NCBI GenBank assembly: GCA_964020085.1 | Contig: CAXHUQ010001540.1 | Location: 1-64,000, forward strand | Reading direction: 5' to 3' | DNA: 64,000 nucleotides | Origin: Micromussa lordhowensis | Taxonomy: Eukaryota > Cnidaria > Anthozoa > Scleractinia > Lobophylliidae | Part shown: in pieces, positions 46,433-59,022 of the stretch | Layout: each line of letters starts with the position of its first letter | Position numbering within the stretch: position 1 is the stretch's first letter | Translations under genes and position numbers: made by a program | Notes under the pieces: generated by a model | Seen by the model: only the letters and a program-made list of their open reading frames with translations | Told to the model about the DNA's origin: nothing | Databases searched by the model: none

Positions 46433-47742
46433 ATGTGGACCCGGTTCGACCCCAGGAGTGCTTTGGTGCCATTAGTTTGCCAAGTTGCGACATGCGTCAA
46501 GCTCGGCTAACTAGTCAGCCAGCCGGTCACGCCTAGGGATCTGCCGGGCTGATTAGCATAGTGCGAGATTTTGCGCAGCTCCGATACTTCGCATTAGGAC
46601 CCGGACTGACCCCGGGAGTGCTTTGGTGGTATTAGTTTGCAAAGTTGCGACGCGTGCAAAGTTGGGCTAATTAGCAAACGGGCTGGTTAGCATAGTGCGA
46701 GATTTCGCGCAGCTCCGAAACTTTGCATTTGCACCCGGACCGACCCCGGGAGTGCTTTGGTGGTATTAGTTTGCAAAGTTGCGACGCGCGCAAAGTTGGG
46801 CTAATTAGCAAACGGGCTGGTTAGCATAGTGCGAGATTTCGCGAAGCTCCGAAACTTTGCATGTGGACCCGGACCGACCCCAGGAGTGCTTTGGTGCCAT
46901 TAGTTTGCCAAGTTGCGACACGCGTCAAGCTCGGCTAACTAGTCAGCCAGCCGGCCATGCCTGGGGATCTGCCGGGCTGATTAGCATAGTGCGAGATTTT
47001 GCGCAGCTCCGATACTTCGCATTTGGACCCGGACCGACCCCGGGAGTGCTTTGGTGGTATTAGTTTGCAAAGTTGCGACGCGCGCAAAGTTGGGCTAATT
47101 AGCAAACGGGCTGGTTAGCATAGTGCGAGATTTCGCGCAGCTCCGAAACTTTGCATGTGGACCCGGACCGACCCCAGGAGTGCTTTGGTGCCATTAGTTT
47201 GCCAAGTTGCGACACGCGTCAAGCTCGGCTAACTAGTCAGCCAGCCGGCCACGCCTGGGGATCTGCCGGGCTGATTAGCATAGTGCGAGATTTTGCGCAG
47301 CTCCGATACTTCGCATTTGGACCCGGACCGACCCCGGGAGTGCTTTGGTGGTATTAGTTTGCAAAGTTGCGACGCGCGCAAAGTTGGGCTTATTAGCAAA
47401 CGGGCTGGTTAGGATAGTGCGAGATTTCGCGCAGCTCCGAAACTTTGCATGTGGACCCGGACCGACCCCAGGAGTGCTTTGGTGCCATTAGTTTGCCAAG
47501 TTGCGACACGCGTCAAGCTCGGCTAACTAGTCAGCCAGCCGGCCACGCCTGGGGATCTGCCGGGCTGATTAGCATAGTGCGAGATTTTGCGCAGCTCCGA
47601 TACTTCGCATTTGGACCCGGACCGACCCCAGGAGTGCTTTGGTGGTATTAGTTTGCAAAGTTGCGACGCGCGCAAAGTTGGGCTAATTAGCAAACGGGCT
47701 GGTTAGCATAGTGCGAGATTTCGCGCAGCTCCGAAACTTTGC
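46433..47742. repeat. Region III cycle, 1,310 bp
   Basis: A V-like A at 46433 (GACATGCGTC, CATTAGGACCC) carries GCCTAGGGATC, one base different from the usual GCCTGGGGATC. The CGAAGC unit (46861), std (47155) and a GGATAG-preceded A (47449) whose B has CCCCAGGAG follow. The block matches 40739-42048 (offset 5,694) and 56671-57980 (offset 10,238). Confidence 0.88.
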
Positions 47743-49506
47743 ATGTGGACCCGGTTCGACCCCAGGAGTGCTTTGGTGCCATTAGTTTGCCAAGTTGCGA
47801 CACGCGTCAAGGTCGGCTAACTAGTCAGCCAGCCGGCCACGCCTGGGGATCTGCCGGGCTGATTACCATAGTCCGAGATTTTGCGCAGCTCCGATACTTC
47901 GCATTTGGACCCGGACCGACCCCGGGAGTGCTTTGGTGGTATTAGTTTGCAAAGTTGCGACGCGCGCAAAGTTGGGCTAATTAGCAAACGGGCTGGTTAG
48001 CATAGTGCGAGATTTCGCGCAGCTCCGAAACTTTGCATGTGGACCCGGACCGACCCCAGGAGTGCTTTGGTGCCATTAGTTTGCCAAGTTGCGACACGCG
48101 TCAAGCTCGGCTAACTAGTCAGCCAGCCGGCCACGCCTGGGGATCTGCCGGGCTGATTAGCATAGTGCGAGATTTTGCGCAGCTCCGATACTTCGCATTT
48201 GGACCCGGACCGACCCCGGGAGTGCTTTGGTGGTATTAGTTTGCAAAGTTGCGACGCGCGCAAAGTTGGGCTTATTAGCAAACGGGCTGGTTAGGATAGT
48301 GCGAGATTTCGCGCAGCTCCGAAACTTTGCATGTGGACCCGGACCGACCCCAGGAGTGCTTTGGTGCCATTAGTTTGCCAAGTTGCGACACGCGTCAAGC
48401 TCGGCTAACTAGTCAGCCAGCCGGCCACGCCTGGGGATCTGCCGGGCTGATTAGCATAGTGCGAGATTTTGCGCAGCTCCGATACTTCGCATTTGGACCC
48501 GGACCGACCCCAGGAGTGCTTTGGTGGTATTAGTTTGCAAAGTTGCGACGCGCGCAAAGTTGGGCTAATTAGCAAACGGGCTGGTTAGCATAGTGCGAGA
48601 TTTCGCGCAGCTCCGAAACTTTGCATATGGACCCGGTTCGACCCCAGGAGTGCTTTGGTGCCATTAGTTTGCCAAGTTGCGACACGCGTCAAGGTCGGCT
48701 AACTAGTCAGCCAGCCGGCCACGCCTGGGGATCTGCCGGGCTGATTACCATAGTCCGAGATTTTGCGCAGCTCCGATACTTCTCATTTGGACCCGGACCG
48801 ACCCCGGGAGTGCTTTGGTGGTATTAGTTTGCAAAGTTGCGACGCGCGCAAAGTTGGGCTAATTAGCAAACGGGCTGGTTAGCATAGTGCGAGATTTCGC
48901 GCAGCTCCGAAACTTTGCATGTGGACCCGGACCGACCCCAGGAGTGCTTTGGTGCCATTAGTTTGCCAAGTTGCGACACGCGTCAAGCTCGGCTAACTAG
49001 TCAGCCAGCCGGCCACGCCTGGGGATCTGCCGGGCTGATTAGCATAGTGCGAGATTTTGCGCAGCTCCGATACTTCGCATTTGGACCCGGACCGACCCCG
49101 GGAGTGCTTTGGTGGTATTAGTTTGCAAAGTTGCGACGCGCGCAAAGTTGGGCTTATTAGCAAACGGGCTGGTTAGGATAGTGCGAGATTTCGCGCAGCT
49201 CCGAAACTTTGCATGTGGACCCGGACCGACCCCAGGAGTGCTTTGGTGCCATTAGTTTGCCAAGTTGCGACACGCGTCAAGCTCGGCTAACTAGTCAGCC
49301 AGCCGGCCACGCCTGGGGATCTGCCGGGCTGATTAGCATAGTGCGAGATTTTGCGCAGCTCCGATACTTCGCATTTGGACCCGGACCGACCCCGGGAGTG
49401 CTTTGGTGGTATTAGTTTGCAAAGTTGCGACGCGCGCAAAGTTGGGCTAATTAGCAAACGGGCTGGTTAGCATAGTGCGAGATTTCGCGCAGCTCCGAAA
49501 CTTTGC
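47743..49506. repeat. Two tandem 882-bp HOR copies (three dimers each)
   Basis: Each copy is a V' A (CAAGGTCGGC, ATTACCATAGTCC), a std A, and a GGATAG-preceded A. In the first copy the last B has CCCCAGGAG; in the second it has CCCCGGGAG. The second V' (48625) starts ATATGG and has TACTTCTCATTTGG. Both recur at 59023-60786 at an offset of 11,280, in the same order. Confidence 0.9.
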
Positions 49507-51244
49507 ATGTGGACCCGGTTCGACCCCAGGAGTGCTTTGGTGCCATTAGTTTGCCAAGTTGCGACACGCGTCAAGCTCGGCTAACTAGTCAGCCAGCCGG
49601 TCACGCCTGGGGATCTGCCGGGCTGATTAGCATAGTGCGAGATTTTGCGCAGCTCCGATACTTCGCATTTGGACCCGGACTGACCCCGGGAGTGCTTTGG
49701 TGGTATTAGTTTGCAAAGTTGCGACGCGCGCAAAGTTGGGCTAATTAGCAAACGGGCTGGTTAGCATAGTGCGAGATTTCGCGCAGCTCCGAAACTTTGC
49801 ATTTGCACCCGGACCGACCCCGGGAGTGCTTTGGTGGTATTAGTTTGCAAAGTTGCGACGCGCGCAAAGTTGGGCTAATTAGCAAACGGGCTGGTTAGCA
49901 TAGTGCGAGATTTCGCGCAGCTCCGAAACTTTGCATGTGGACCCGGACCGACCCCAGGAGTGCTTTGGTGCCATTAGTTTGCCAAGTTGCGACACGCGTC
50001 AAGCTCGGCTAACTAGTCAGCCAGCCGGCCACGCCTGGGGATCTGCCGGGCTGATTACCATAGTGCGAGATTTTGCGCAGCTCCGATACTTCGCATTTTG
50101 ACCCGGACCGACCCCGGGAGTGCTTTGGTGGTATTAGTTTGCAAAGTTGCGACGCGCGCAAAGTTGGGCTAATTAGCAAACGGGCTGGTTAGCATAGTGC
50201 GAGATTTCGCGCAGCTCCGAAACTTTGCATGTGGACCCGGACCGACCCCAGGAGTGCTTTGGTGCCATTAGTTTGCCAAGTTGCGACACGCGTCAAGCTC
50301 GGCTAACTAGTCAGCCAGCCGGCCACGCCTGGGGATCTGCCGGGCTGATTAGCATAGTGCGAGATTTTGCGCAGCTCCGATACTTCGCATTTGGACCCGG
50401 ACCGACCCCGGGAGTGCTTTCGTGGTATTAGTTTGCAAAGTTGCGACGCGCGCAAAGTTGGGCTAATTAGCAAACGGGCTGGTTAGCATAGTGCGAGATT
50501 TCGCGCAGCTCCGAAACTTTGCATGTGGACCCGGACCGACCCCAGGAGTGCTTTGGTGCCATTAGTTTGCCAAGTTGCGACACGCGTCAAGCTCGGCTAA
50601 CTAGTCAGCCAGCCGGCCACGCCTGGGGATCTGCCGGGCTGATTAGCATAGTGCGAGATTTTGCGCAGCTCCGATACTTCGCATTTGGACCCGGACCGAC
50701 CCCGGGAGTGCTTTGGTGGTATTAGTTTGCAAAGTTGCGACGCGCGCAAAGTTGGGCTAATTAGCAAACGGGCTGGTTAGCATAGTGCGAGATTTCGTGC
50801 AGCTCCGAAACTTTGCATGTGGACCCGGACCGACCCCAGGAGTGCTTTGGTGCCATTAGTTTGCCAAGTTGCGACACGCGTCAAGCTCTGCTAACTAGTC
50901 AGCCAGCCGGCCACGCCTGGGGATCTGCCTGGCTGATTAGCATAGTGCGAGATTTTGCGCAGCTCCGATACTTCGCATTTGGACCCGGACCGACCCCGGG
51001 AGTGCTTTGGTGGTATTAGTTTGCAAAGTTGCGATGCGCGCAAAGTTGGGCTAATTAGCAAACGGGCTGGTGAGCATAGTCCGAGATTTCGCACAGCTCC
51101 GAAACTTTGCATTTGGACCCGGACCGACCCCGGGAGTGCTTTGGTGGTATTAGTTTGCAAAGTTGCGACGCGCGCAAAGTCGGGCTAATTAGCAAACGGG
51201 CTGGTTAGCATAGTGCGAGATTTCGCGCAGCTCCGAAACTTTGC
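49507..51244. repeat. Region III last block, 1,738 bp, repeated at the window end
   Basis: V-like A (49507, two B with ATTTGCACCC), an A with ATTACCATAGTGCG followed by a B starting ATTTTGACC (49935), two std dimers (50229, 50523) and an A-B-B with TTTCGTGC, CAAGCTCTGC, GCCTGGCTG and GCGATGCGCGC (50817). Every one of these linked changes recurs exactly 12,750 bp later, up to the window end. Confidence 0.92.
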
Positions 51245-53890
51245 ATGTGGACCCGGACCGACCCCAGGAGTGCTTTGGTGCCATTAGTTTGCCAAGTTGC
51301 GACACGCGTCAAGCTCGGCTAACTAGTCAGCCAGCCGGCCACGCCTGGGGATCTGCCGGGCTGATTAGCATAGTGCGAGATTTTGCGCAGCTCCGATACT
51401 TCGCATTTGGACCCGGACCGACCCCGGGAGTGCTTTGGTGGTATTAGTTTGCAAAGTTGCGACGCGCGCAAAGTTGGGCTAATTAGCAAACGGGCTGGTT
51501 AGCATAGTGCGAGATTTCGCGCAGCTCCGAAACTTTGCATGTGGACCCGGACCGACCCCAGGAGCGCTTTGGTGCCATTAGTTTGCCAAGTTGCGACACG
51601 CGTCAAGCTCGGCTAACTAGTCAGCCAGCCGGCAACGCCTGGGGATCTGCCGGGCTGATTAGCATAGTGCGAAATTTTGCGCAGCTCCGATACTTCGCAT
51701 TTGGACCCGGACCGACCCCGGGAGTGCTTTGGTGGTATTAGTTTGCAAAGTTGCGACGCGCGCAAAGTTGGGCTAATTAGCAAACGGGCTGGTTAGCATA
51801 GTGCGAGATTTCGCGCAGCTCCGAAACTTTGCATGTGGACCTGGTTCGATCCCAGGAGTGCTTTGGTGCCATTAGTTTGCCAAGTTGCGACACGCGTCAA
51901 GCTCGGCTAACTAGTCAGCCAGCCGGTCACGCCTGTGGATCTGCCGGGCTGATTAGCATAGTGCGAGATTTTGCGCAGCTCCGATACTTCGCATTTGGAT
52001 CTGGACCGACCCTGGGAGTGCTTTGGTGGTATTAGTTTGCAAAGTTGCGACGCACGCAAAGTTGGGCTAATTAGCAAACGGGCTGGTTAGCATAGTGCGA
52101 GATTTCGCGCAGCTCCGAAACTTTGCATGTGGACCCGGACCGACCCCAGGAGTGCTTTGGTGCCATTAGTTTGCCAAGTCGCGACACGCGTCAAGCTCGG
52201 GTAACTAGTCAGCCAGCCGGCCACGCCTGGGGATCTGCCGGGCTGATTAGCATAGTGCGAGATTTTGCGCAGCTCCGATACTTCGCATTTGGACCCGGAC
52301 CGACCCCGGGAGTGCTTTGGTGGTATTAGTTTGCAAAGTTGCGACGCGCGCAAAGTTGGGCTAATTAGCAAACGGGCTGGTTAGCATAGTGCGAGATTTC
52401 GCGCAGCTCCGAAACTTTGCATGTGGACCCGGACCGACCCCAGGAGTGCTTTGGTGCCATTAGTTTGCCAAGTTGCGACACGCGTCAAGCTCGGCTAACT
52501 AGTCAGCCAGCCGGCCACGCCTGGGGATCTGCCGCGCTGATTAGCATAGTGCGAGATTTTGCGCAGCTCCGATACTTCGCATATGGACCCGGACCGACCC
52601 CGGGAGTGCTTTGGTGGTATTAGTTTGCAAAGTTGCGACGCGCGCAAAGTTGGGCTAATTAGCAAACGGGCTGGTTAGCATAGTGCGAGATTTCGCGCAG
52701 CTCCGAAACTTTGCATGTGGACCCGGACCGACCCCAGGAGTGCTTTGGTGCCATTAGTTTGCCAAGTTGCGACACGCGTCAAGCTCGGCTAACTAGTCAG
52801 CCAGCCGGCCACGCCTGGGGATCTGCCGGGCTGATTAGCATAGTGCGAGATTTTGCGCAGCTCCGATACTTCGCATTTGGACCCGGACCGACCCCGGGAG
52901 TGCTTTGGTGGTATTAGTTTGCAAAGTTGCGACGCGCGCAAAGTTGGGCTAATTAGCAAACGGGCTGGTTAGCATAGTGCGAGATTTCGCGCAGCTCCGA
53001 AACTTTGCATGTGGACCCGGACCGACCCCAGGAGTGCTTTGGTGCCATTAGTTTGCCAAGTTGCGACACGCGTCAAGCTCGGCTAACTAGTCAGCCAGCC
53101 GGCCACGCCTTTTGATCTGCCGGGCTGATTAGCATAGTGCGAGATTTTGCGCAGCTCCGATACTTCGCATTTGGACCCGGACCGACCCCGGGAGTGCTTT
53201 GGTGGTATTAGTTTGCAAAGTTGCGACGCGCGCAAAGTTGGGCTAATTAGCAAACGGGCTGGTTAGCATAGTGCGAGATTTCGCGCAGCTCCGAAACTTT
53301 GCATGTGGACCCGGACCGACCCCAGGAGTGCTTTGGTGCCATTAGTTTGCCAAGTTGCGACACGCGTCAAGCTCGGCTAACTAGTCAGCCAGCCGGTCAC
53401 GCCTGTGGATCTGCCGGGCTGATTAGCATAGTGCGAGATTTTGCGCAGCTCCGATACTTCGCATTTGGACCTGGACCGACCCCGGGAGTGCTTTGGTGGT
53501 ATTAGTTTGCAAAGTTGCGACGCACGCAAAGTTGGGCTAATTAGCAAACGGGCTGGTTAGCATAGTGCGAGATTTCGCGCTGCTCCGAAACTTTGCATGT
53601 GGACCCGGACCGACCCCAGGAGTGCTTTGGTGCCATTAGTTTGCCAAGTTGCGACACGCGTCAAGCTCGGCTAACTAGTCAGCCAGCCGGCCACGCCTGG
53701 GGATCTGCCGGGCTGATTAGCATAGTGCGAGATTTTGCGCACCTCCGATACTTCGCATTTGGACCCGGACCGACCCCGGGAGTGCTTTGGTGGTATTAGT
53801 TTGCAAAGTTGCGACGCGCGCAAAGTTGGGCTAATTAGCAAACGGGCTGGTTAGCATAGTGCGAGATTTCGCGCAGCTCCGAAACTTTGC
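51245..53890. repeat. Region II': shorter copy of region II
   Basis: 51245-51538 is a std dimer, 51539-52420 the 882-bp trio (CCGGCAACGCC; CCTGGTTCGATCC; AAGTCGCGACACG), 52421-53596 one copy of the 1,176-bp HOR, and 53597-53890 a dimer with CGCACCTCC. It matches 31,517 onward at an offset of 19,728, then shifts to 18,552, as expected if one 1,176-bp HOR copy is missing here relative to region II. Confidence 0.88.
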
Positions 53891-54184
53891 ATGTGGACCC
53901 GGACCGACCCCAGGAGTGCTTTGGTGCCATTAGTTTGCCAAGTTGCGACACGCGTCAAGCTCGGCTAACTAGTCAGCCAGCCGGCCACGCCTGGGGATCT
54001 GCCGGGCTGATTAGCATAGTGCGAGATTTTGCGCAGCTCCGATACTTCGCATTTGGACCCGGACCGACCCCGGGAGTGCTTTGGTGGTATTAGTTTGCAA
54101 AGTTGCGACGCGCGCAAAGTTGGGCTAATTAGCAAACGGGCTGGTTAGCATAGTGCGAGATTTCGCGCAGCTCCGAAACTTTGC

Positions 54185-57100
54185 ATGTGGACCCGGTTCG
54201 ACCCCAGGAGTGCTTTGGTGCCATTAGTTTGCCAAGTTGCGACACGCGTCAAGCTCGGCTAACTAGTCAGCCAGCCGGTCACGCCTGGGGATCTGCCGGG
54301 CTGATTAGCATAGTGCGAGATTTTGCGCAGCTCCGATACTTCGCATTAGGACCCGGACTGACCCCGGGAGTGCTTTGGTGGTATTAGTTTGCAAAGTTGC
54401 GACGCGCGCAAAGTTGGGCTAATTAGCAAACGGGCTGGTTAGCATAGTGCGAGATTTCGCGCAGCTCCGAAACTTTGCATTTGCACCCGGACCGACCCCG
54501 GGAGTGCTTTGGTGGTATTAGTTTGCAAAGTTGCGACGCGCGCAAAGTTGGGCTAATTAGCAAACGGGCTGGTTAGCATAGTGCGAGATTTCGCGAAGCT
54601 CCGAAACTTTGCATGTGGACCCGGACCGACCCCAGGAGTGCTTTGGTGCCATTAGTTTGCCAAGTTGCGACACGCGTCAAGCTCGGCTAACTAGTCAGCC
54701 AGCCGGCCATGCCTGGGGATCTGCCGGGCTGATTAGCATAGTGCGAGATTTTGCGCAGCTCCGATACTTCGCATTTGGACCCGGACCGACCCCGGGAGTG
54801 CTTTGGTGGTATTAGTTTGCAAAGTTGCGACGCGCGCAAAGTTGGGCTAATTAGCAAACGGGCTGGTTAGCATAGTGCGAGATTTCGCGCAGCTCCGAAA
54901 CTTTGCATGTGGACCCGGACCGACCCCAGGAGTGCTTTGGTGCCATTAGTTTGCCAAGTTGCGACACGCGTCAAGCTCGGCTAACTAGTCAGCCAGCCGG
55001 CCACGCCTGGGGATCTGCCGGGCTGATTAGCATAGTGCGAGATTTTGCGCAGCTCCGATACTTCGCATTTGGACCCGGACCGACCCCGGGAGTGCTTTGG
55101 TGGTATTAGTTTGCAAAGTTGCGACGCGCGCAAAGTTGGGCTTATTAGCAAACGGGCTGGTTAGGATAGTGCGAGATTTCGCGCAGCTCCGAAACTTTGC
55201 ATGTGGACCCGGACCGACCCCAGGAGTGCTTTGGTGCCATTAGTTTGCCAAGTTGCGACACGCGTCAAGCTCGGCTAACTAGTCAGCCAGCCGGCCACGC
55301 CTGGGGATCTGCCGGGCTGATTAGCATAGTGCGAGATTTTGCGCAGCTCCGATACTTCGCATTTGGACCCGGACCGACCCCGGGAGTGCTTTGGTGGTAT
55401 TAGTTTGCAAAGTTGTGACGCGCGCAAAGTTGGGCTTATTAGCAAACGGGCTGGTTAGGATAGTGCGAGATTTCGCGCAGCTCCGAAACTTTGCATGTGG
55501 ACCCGGACCGACCCCAGGAGTGCTTTGGTGCCATTAGTTTGCCAAGTTGCGACACGCGTCAAGCTCGGCTAACTAGTCAGCCAGCCGGCCACGCCTGGGG
55601 ATCTGCCGGGCTGATTAGCATAGTGCGAGATTTTGCGCAGCTCCGATACTTCGCATTTGGACCCGGACCGACCCCGGGAGTGCTTTGGTGGTATTAGTTT
55701 GCAAAGTTGCGACGCGCGCAAAGTTGGGCTTATTAGCAAACGGGCTGGTTAGGATAGTGCGAGATTTCGCGCAGCTCCGAAACTTTGCATGTGGACCCGG
55801 ACCGACCCCAGGAGTGCTTTGGTGCCATTAGTTTGCCAAGTTGCGACACGCGTCAAGCTCGGCTAACTAGTCAGCCAGCCGGCCACGCCTGGGGATCTGC
55901 CGGGCTGATTAGCATAGTGCGAGATTTTGCGCAGCTCCGATACTTCGCATTTGGACCCGGACCGACCCCGGGAGTGCTTTGGTGGTATTAGTTTGCAAAG
56001 TTGTGACGCGCGCAAAGTTGGGCTTATTAGCAAACGGGCTGGTTAGGATAGTGCGAGATTTCGCGCAGCTCCGAAACTTTGCATGTGGACCCGGACCGAC
56101 CCCAGGAGTGCTTTGGTGCCATTAGTTTGCCAAGTTGCGACACGCGTCAAGCTCGGCTAACTAGTCAGCCAGCCGGCCACGCCTGGGGATCTGCCGGGCT
56201 GATTAGCATAGTGCGAGATTTTGCGCAGCTCCGATACTTCGCATTTGGACCCGGACCGACCCCGGGAGTGCTTTGGTGGTATTAGTTTGCAAAGTTGCGA
56301 CGCGCGCAAAGTTGGGCTAATTAGCAAACGGGCTGGTTAGGATAGTGCGAGATTTCGCGCAGCTCCGAAACTTTGCATGTGGACCCGGACCGACCCCAGG
56401 AGTGCTTTGGTGCCATTAGTTTGCCAAGTTGCGACACGCGTCAAGCTCGGCTAACTAGTCAGCCAGCCGGCCACGCCTGGGGATCTGCCGGGCTGATTAG
56501 CATAGTGCGAGATTTTGCGCAACTCCGATACTTCGCATTTGGACCCGGACCGACCCTGGGAGTGCTTTGGTGGTATTAGTTTGCAAAGTTGCGACGCGCG
56601 CAAAGTTGGGCTAATTAGCAAACGGGCTGGTTAGCATAGTGCGAGATTTCGCGCAGCTCCGAAACTTTGCATGTGGACCCGGTTCGACCCCAGGAGTGCT
56701 TTGGTGCCATTAGTTTGCCAAGTTGCGACATGCGTCAAGCTCGGCTAACTAGTCAGCCAGCCGGTCACGCCTGGGGATCTGCCGGGCTGATTAGCATAGT
56801 GCGAGATTTTGCGCAGCTCCGATACTTCGCATTAGGACCCGGACTGACCCCGGGAGTGCTTTGGTGGTATTAGTTTGCAAAGTTGCGACGCGTGCAAAGT
56901 TGGGCTAATTAGCAAACGGGCTGGTTAGCATAGTGCGAGATTTCGCGCAGCTCCGAAACTTTGCATTTGCACCCGGACCGACCCCGGGAGTGCTTTGGTG
57001 GTATTAGTTTGCAAAGTTGCGACGCGCGCAAAGTTGGGCTAATTAGCAAACGGGCTGGTTAGCATAGTGCGAGATTTCGCGAAGCTCCGAAACTTTGCAT

Positions 57101-57980
57101 GTGGACCCGGACCGACCCCAGGAGTGCTTTGGTGCCATTAGTTTGCCAAGTTGCGACACGCGTCAAGCTCGGCTAACTAGTCAGCCAGCCGGCCATGCCT
57201 GGGGATCTGCCGGGCTGATTAGCATAGTGCGAGATTTTGCGCAGCTCCGATACTTCGCATTTGGACCCGGACCGACCCCGGGAGTGCTTTGGTGGTATTA
57301 GTTTGCAAAGTTGCGACGCGCGCAAAGTTGGGCTAATTAGCAAACGGGCTGGTTAGCATAGTGCGAGATTTCGCGCAGCTCCGAAACTTTGCATGTGGAC
57401 CCGGACCGACCCCAGGAGTGCTTTGGTGCCATTAGTTTGCCAAGTTGCGACACGCGTCAAGCTCGGCTAACTAGTCAGCCAGCCGGCCACGCCTGGGGAT
57501 CTGCCGGGCTGATTAGCATAGTGCGAGATTTTGCGCAGCTCCGATACTTCGCATTTGGACCCGGACCGACCCCGGGAGTGCTTTGGTGGTATTAGTTTGC
57601 AAAGTTGCGACGCGCGCAAAGTTGGGCTTATTAGCAAACGGGCTGGTTAGGATAGTGCGAGATTTCGCGCAGCTCCGAAACTTTGCATGTGGACCCGGAC
57701 CGACCCCAGGAGTGCTTTGGTGCCATTAGTTTGCCAAGTTGCGACACGCGTCAAGCTCGGCTAACTAGTCAGCCAGCCGGCCACGCCTGGGGATCTGCCG
57801 GGCTGATTAGCATAGTGCGAGATTTTGCGCAGCTCCGATACTTCGCATTTGGACCCGGACCGACCCCAGGAGTGCTTTGGTGGTATTAGTTTGCAAAGTT
57901 GCGACGCGCGCAAAGTTGGGCTAATTAGCAAACGGGCTGGTTAGCATAGTGCGAGATTTCGCGCAGCTCCGAAACTTTGC
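54185..57980. repeat. Region III' cycles of 2,486 and 1,310 bp
   Basis: Unit-for-unit copies of 43947-46432 and 46433-47742 at an offset of 10,238, including the CATTAGGACCC V, ATTTGCACCC B, TTTCGCGAAGC, the alternating TTGTGACGCG, GCGCAACTCC and GACATGCGTC changes. The V at 56671 has GCCTGGGGATC where its partner at 46433 has GCCTAGGGATC. The A at 56377 is followed by a B with CGACCCTGGG. Confidence 0.9.
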
Positions 57981-59022
57981 ATGTGGACCCGGTTCGACCC
58001 CAGGAGTGCTTTGGTGCCATTAGTTTGCCAAGTTGCGACACGCGTCAAGGTCGGCTAACTAGTCAGCCAGCCGGCCACGCCTGGGGATCTGCCGGGCTGA
58101 TTACCATAGTCCGAGATTTTGCGCAGCTCCGATACTTCGCATTTGGACCCGGACCGACCCCGGGAGTGCTTTGGTGGTATTAGTTTGCAAAGTTGCGACG
58201 CGCGCAAAGTTGGGCTAATTAGCAAACGGGCTGGTTAGCATAGTGCGAGATTTCGCGCAGCTCCGAAACTTTGCATGTGGACCCGGACCGACCCCAGGAG
58301 TGCTTTGGTGCCATTAGTTTGCCAAGTTGCGACACGCGTCAAGCTCGGCTAACTAGTCAGCCAGCCGGCCACGCCTGGGGATCTGCCGGGCTGATTAGCA
58401 TAGTGCGAGATTTTGCGCAGCTCCGATACTTCGCATTTGGACCCGGACCGACCCCGGGAGTGCTTTGGTGGTATTAGTTTGCAAAGTTGCGACGCGCGCA
58501 AAGTTGGGCTTATTAGCAAACGGGCTGGTTAGGATAGTGCGAGATTTCGCGCAGCTCCGAAACTTTGCATGTGGACCCGGACCGACCCCAGGAGTGCTTT
58601 GGTGCCATTAGTTTGCCAAGTTGCGACACGCGTCAAGCTCGGCTAACTAGTCAGCCAGCCGGCCACGCCTGGGGATCTGCCGGGCTGATTAGCATAGTGC
58701 GAGATTTTGCGCAGCTCCGATACTTCGCATTTGGACCCGGACCGACCCCAGGAGTGCTTTGGTGCCATTAGTTTGCCAAGTTGCGACACGCGTCAAGCTC
58801 GGCTAACTAGTCAGCCAGCCGGCCACGCCTGGGGATCTGCCGGGCTGATTAGCATAGTGCGAGATTTTGCGCAGCTCCGATACTTCGCATTTGGACCCGG
58901 ACCGACCCCAGGAGTGCTTTGGTGGTATTAGTTTGCAAAGTTGCGACGCGCGCAAAGTTGGGCTAATTAGCAAACGGGCTGGTTAGCATAGTGCGAGATT
59001 TCGCGCAGCTCCGAAACTTTGC
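57981..59022. repeat. Region III' block of 1,042 bp with an A-A junction
   Basis: The order is V' (57981), std (58275), a GGATAG-preceded A (58569), then a hybrid A at 58729 directly after it, then one B. The next V' is at 59023. The length is 3x294 + 160. Without the event it would be a normal 882-bp HOR. Confidence 0.88.
58729..58888 (+). repeat. B/A chimera and second 160-bp A-A step
   Basis: It starts as B (ATTTGGACCCGG) with CCCCAGGAG, then reads GGTGCCATTAG and the full A body. The expected B at this place (compare 57847 and 48491) also has ATTTGG and CCCCAGGAG but continues GGTGGTATTAG. The switch therefore lies in the stretch between CCCCAGGAG and GGTG, identical in both parents. An out-of-register exchange between that B and an A explains the gain. 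Confidence 0.9.

Larger units (their letters stand above)
38253..51244. repeat. Region III: HOR family marked by CTTATTAGC/TTAGGATAG linkage
   Basis: B monomers pairing GGGCTTATTAGC with GGTTAGGATAG are common. Other markers are CGCATTAGGACCCGGACTG in V-like A, ATTTGCACCCGG in the second B of A-B-B units, TTTCGCGAAGCTCC, GCGCAACTCC and TTGTGACGCG. A cycle starts at each V-like A (CCCGGTTCG) and has lengths of 882, 1,016, 1,310, 1,604 and 2,486 bp. Many std A copies are identical at the level of the open frame. Confidence 0.87.
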
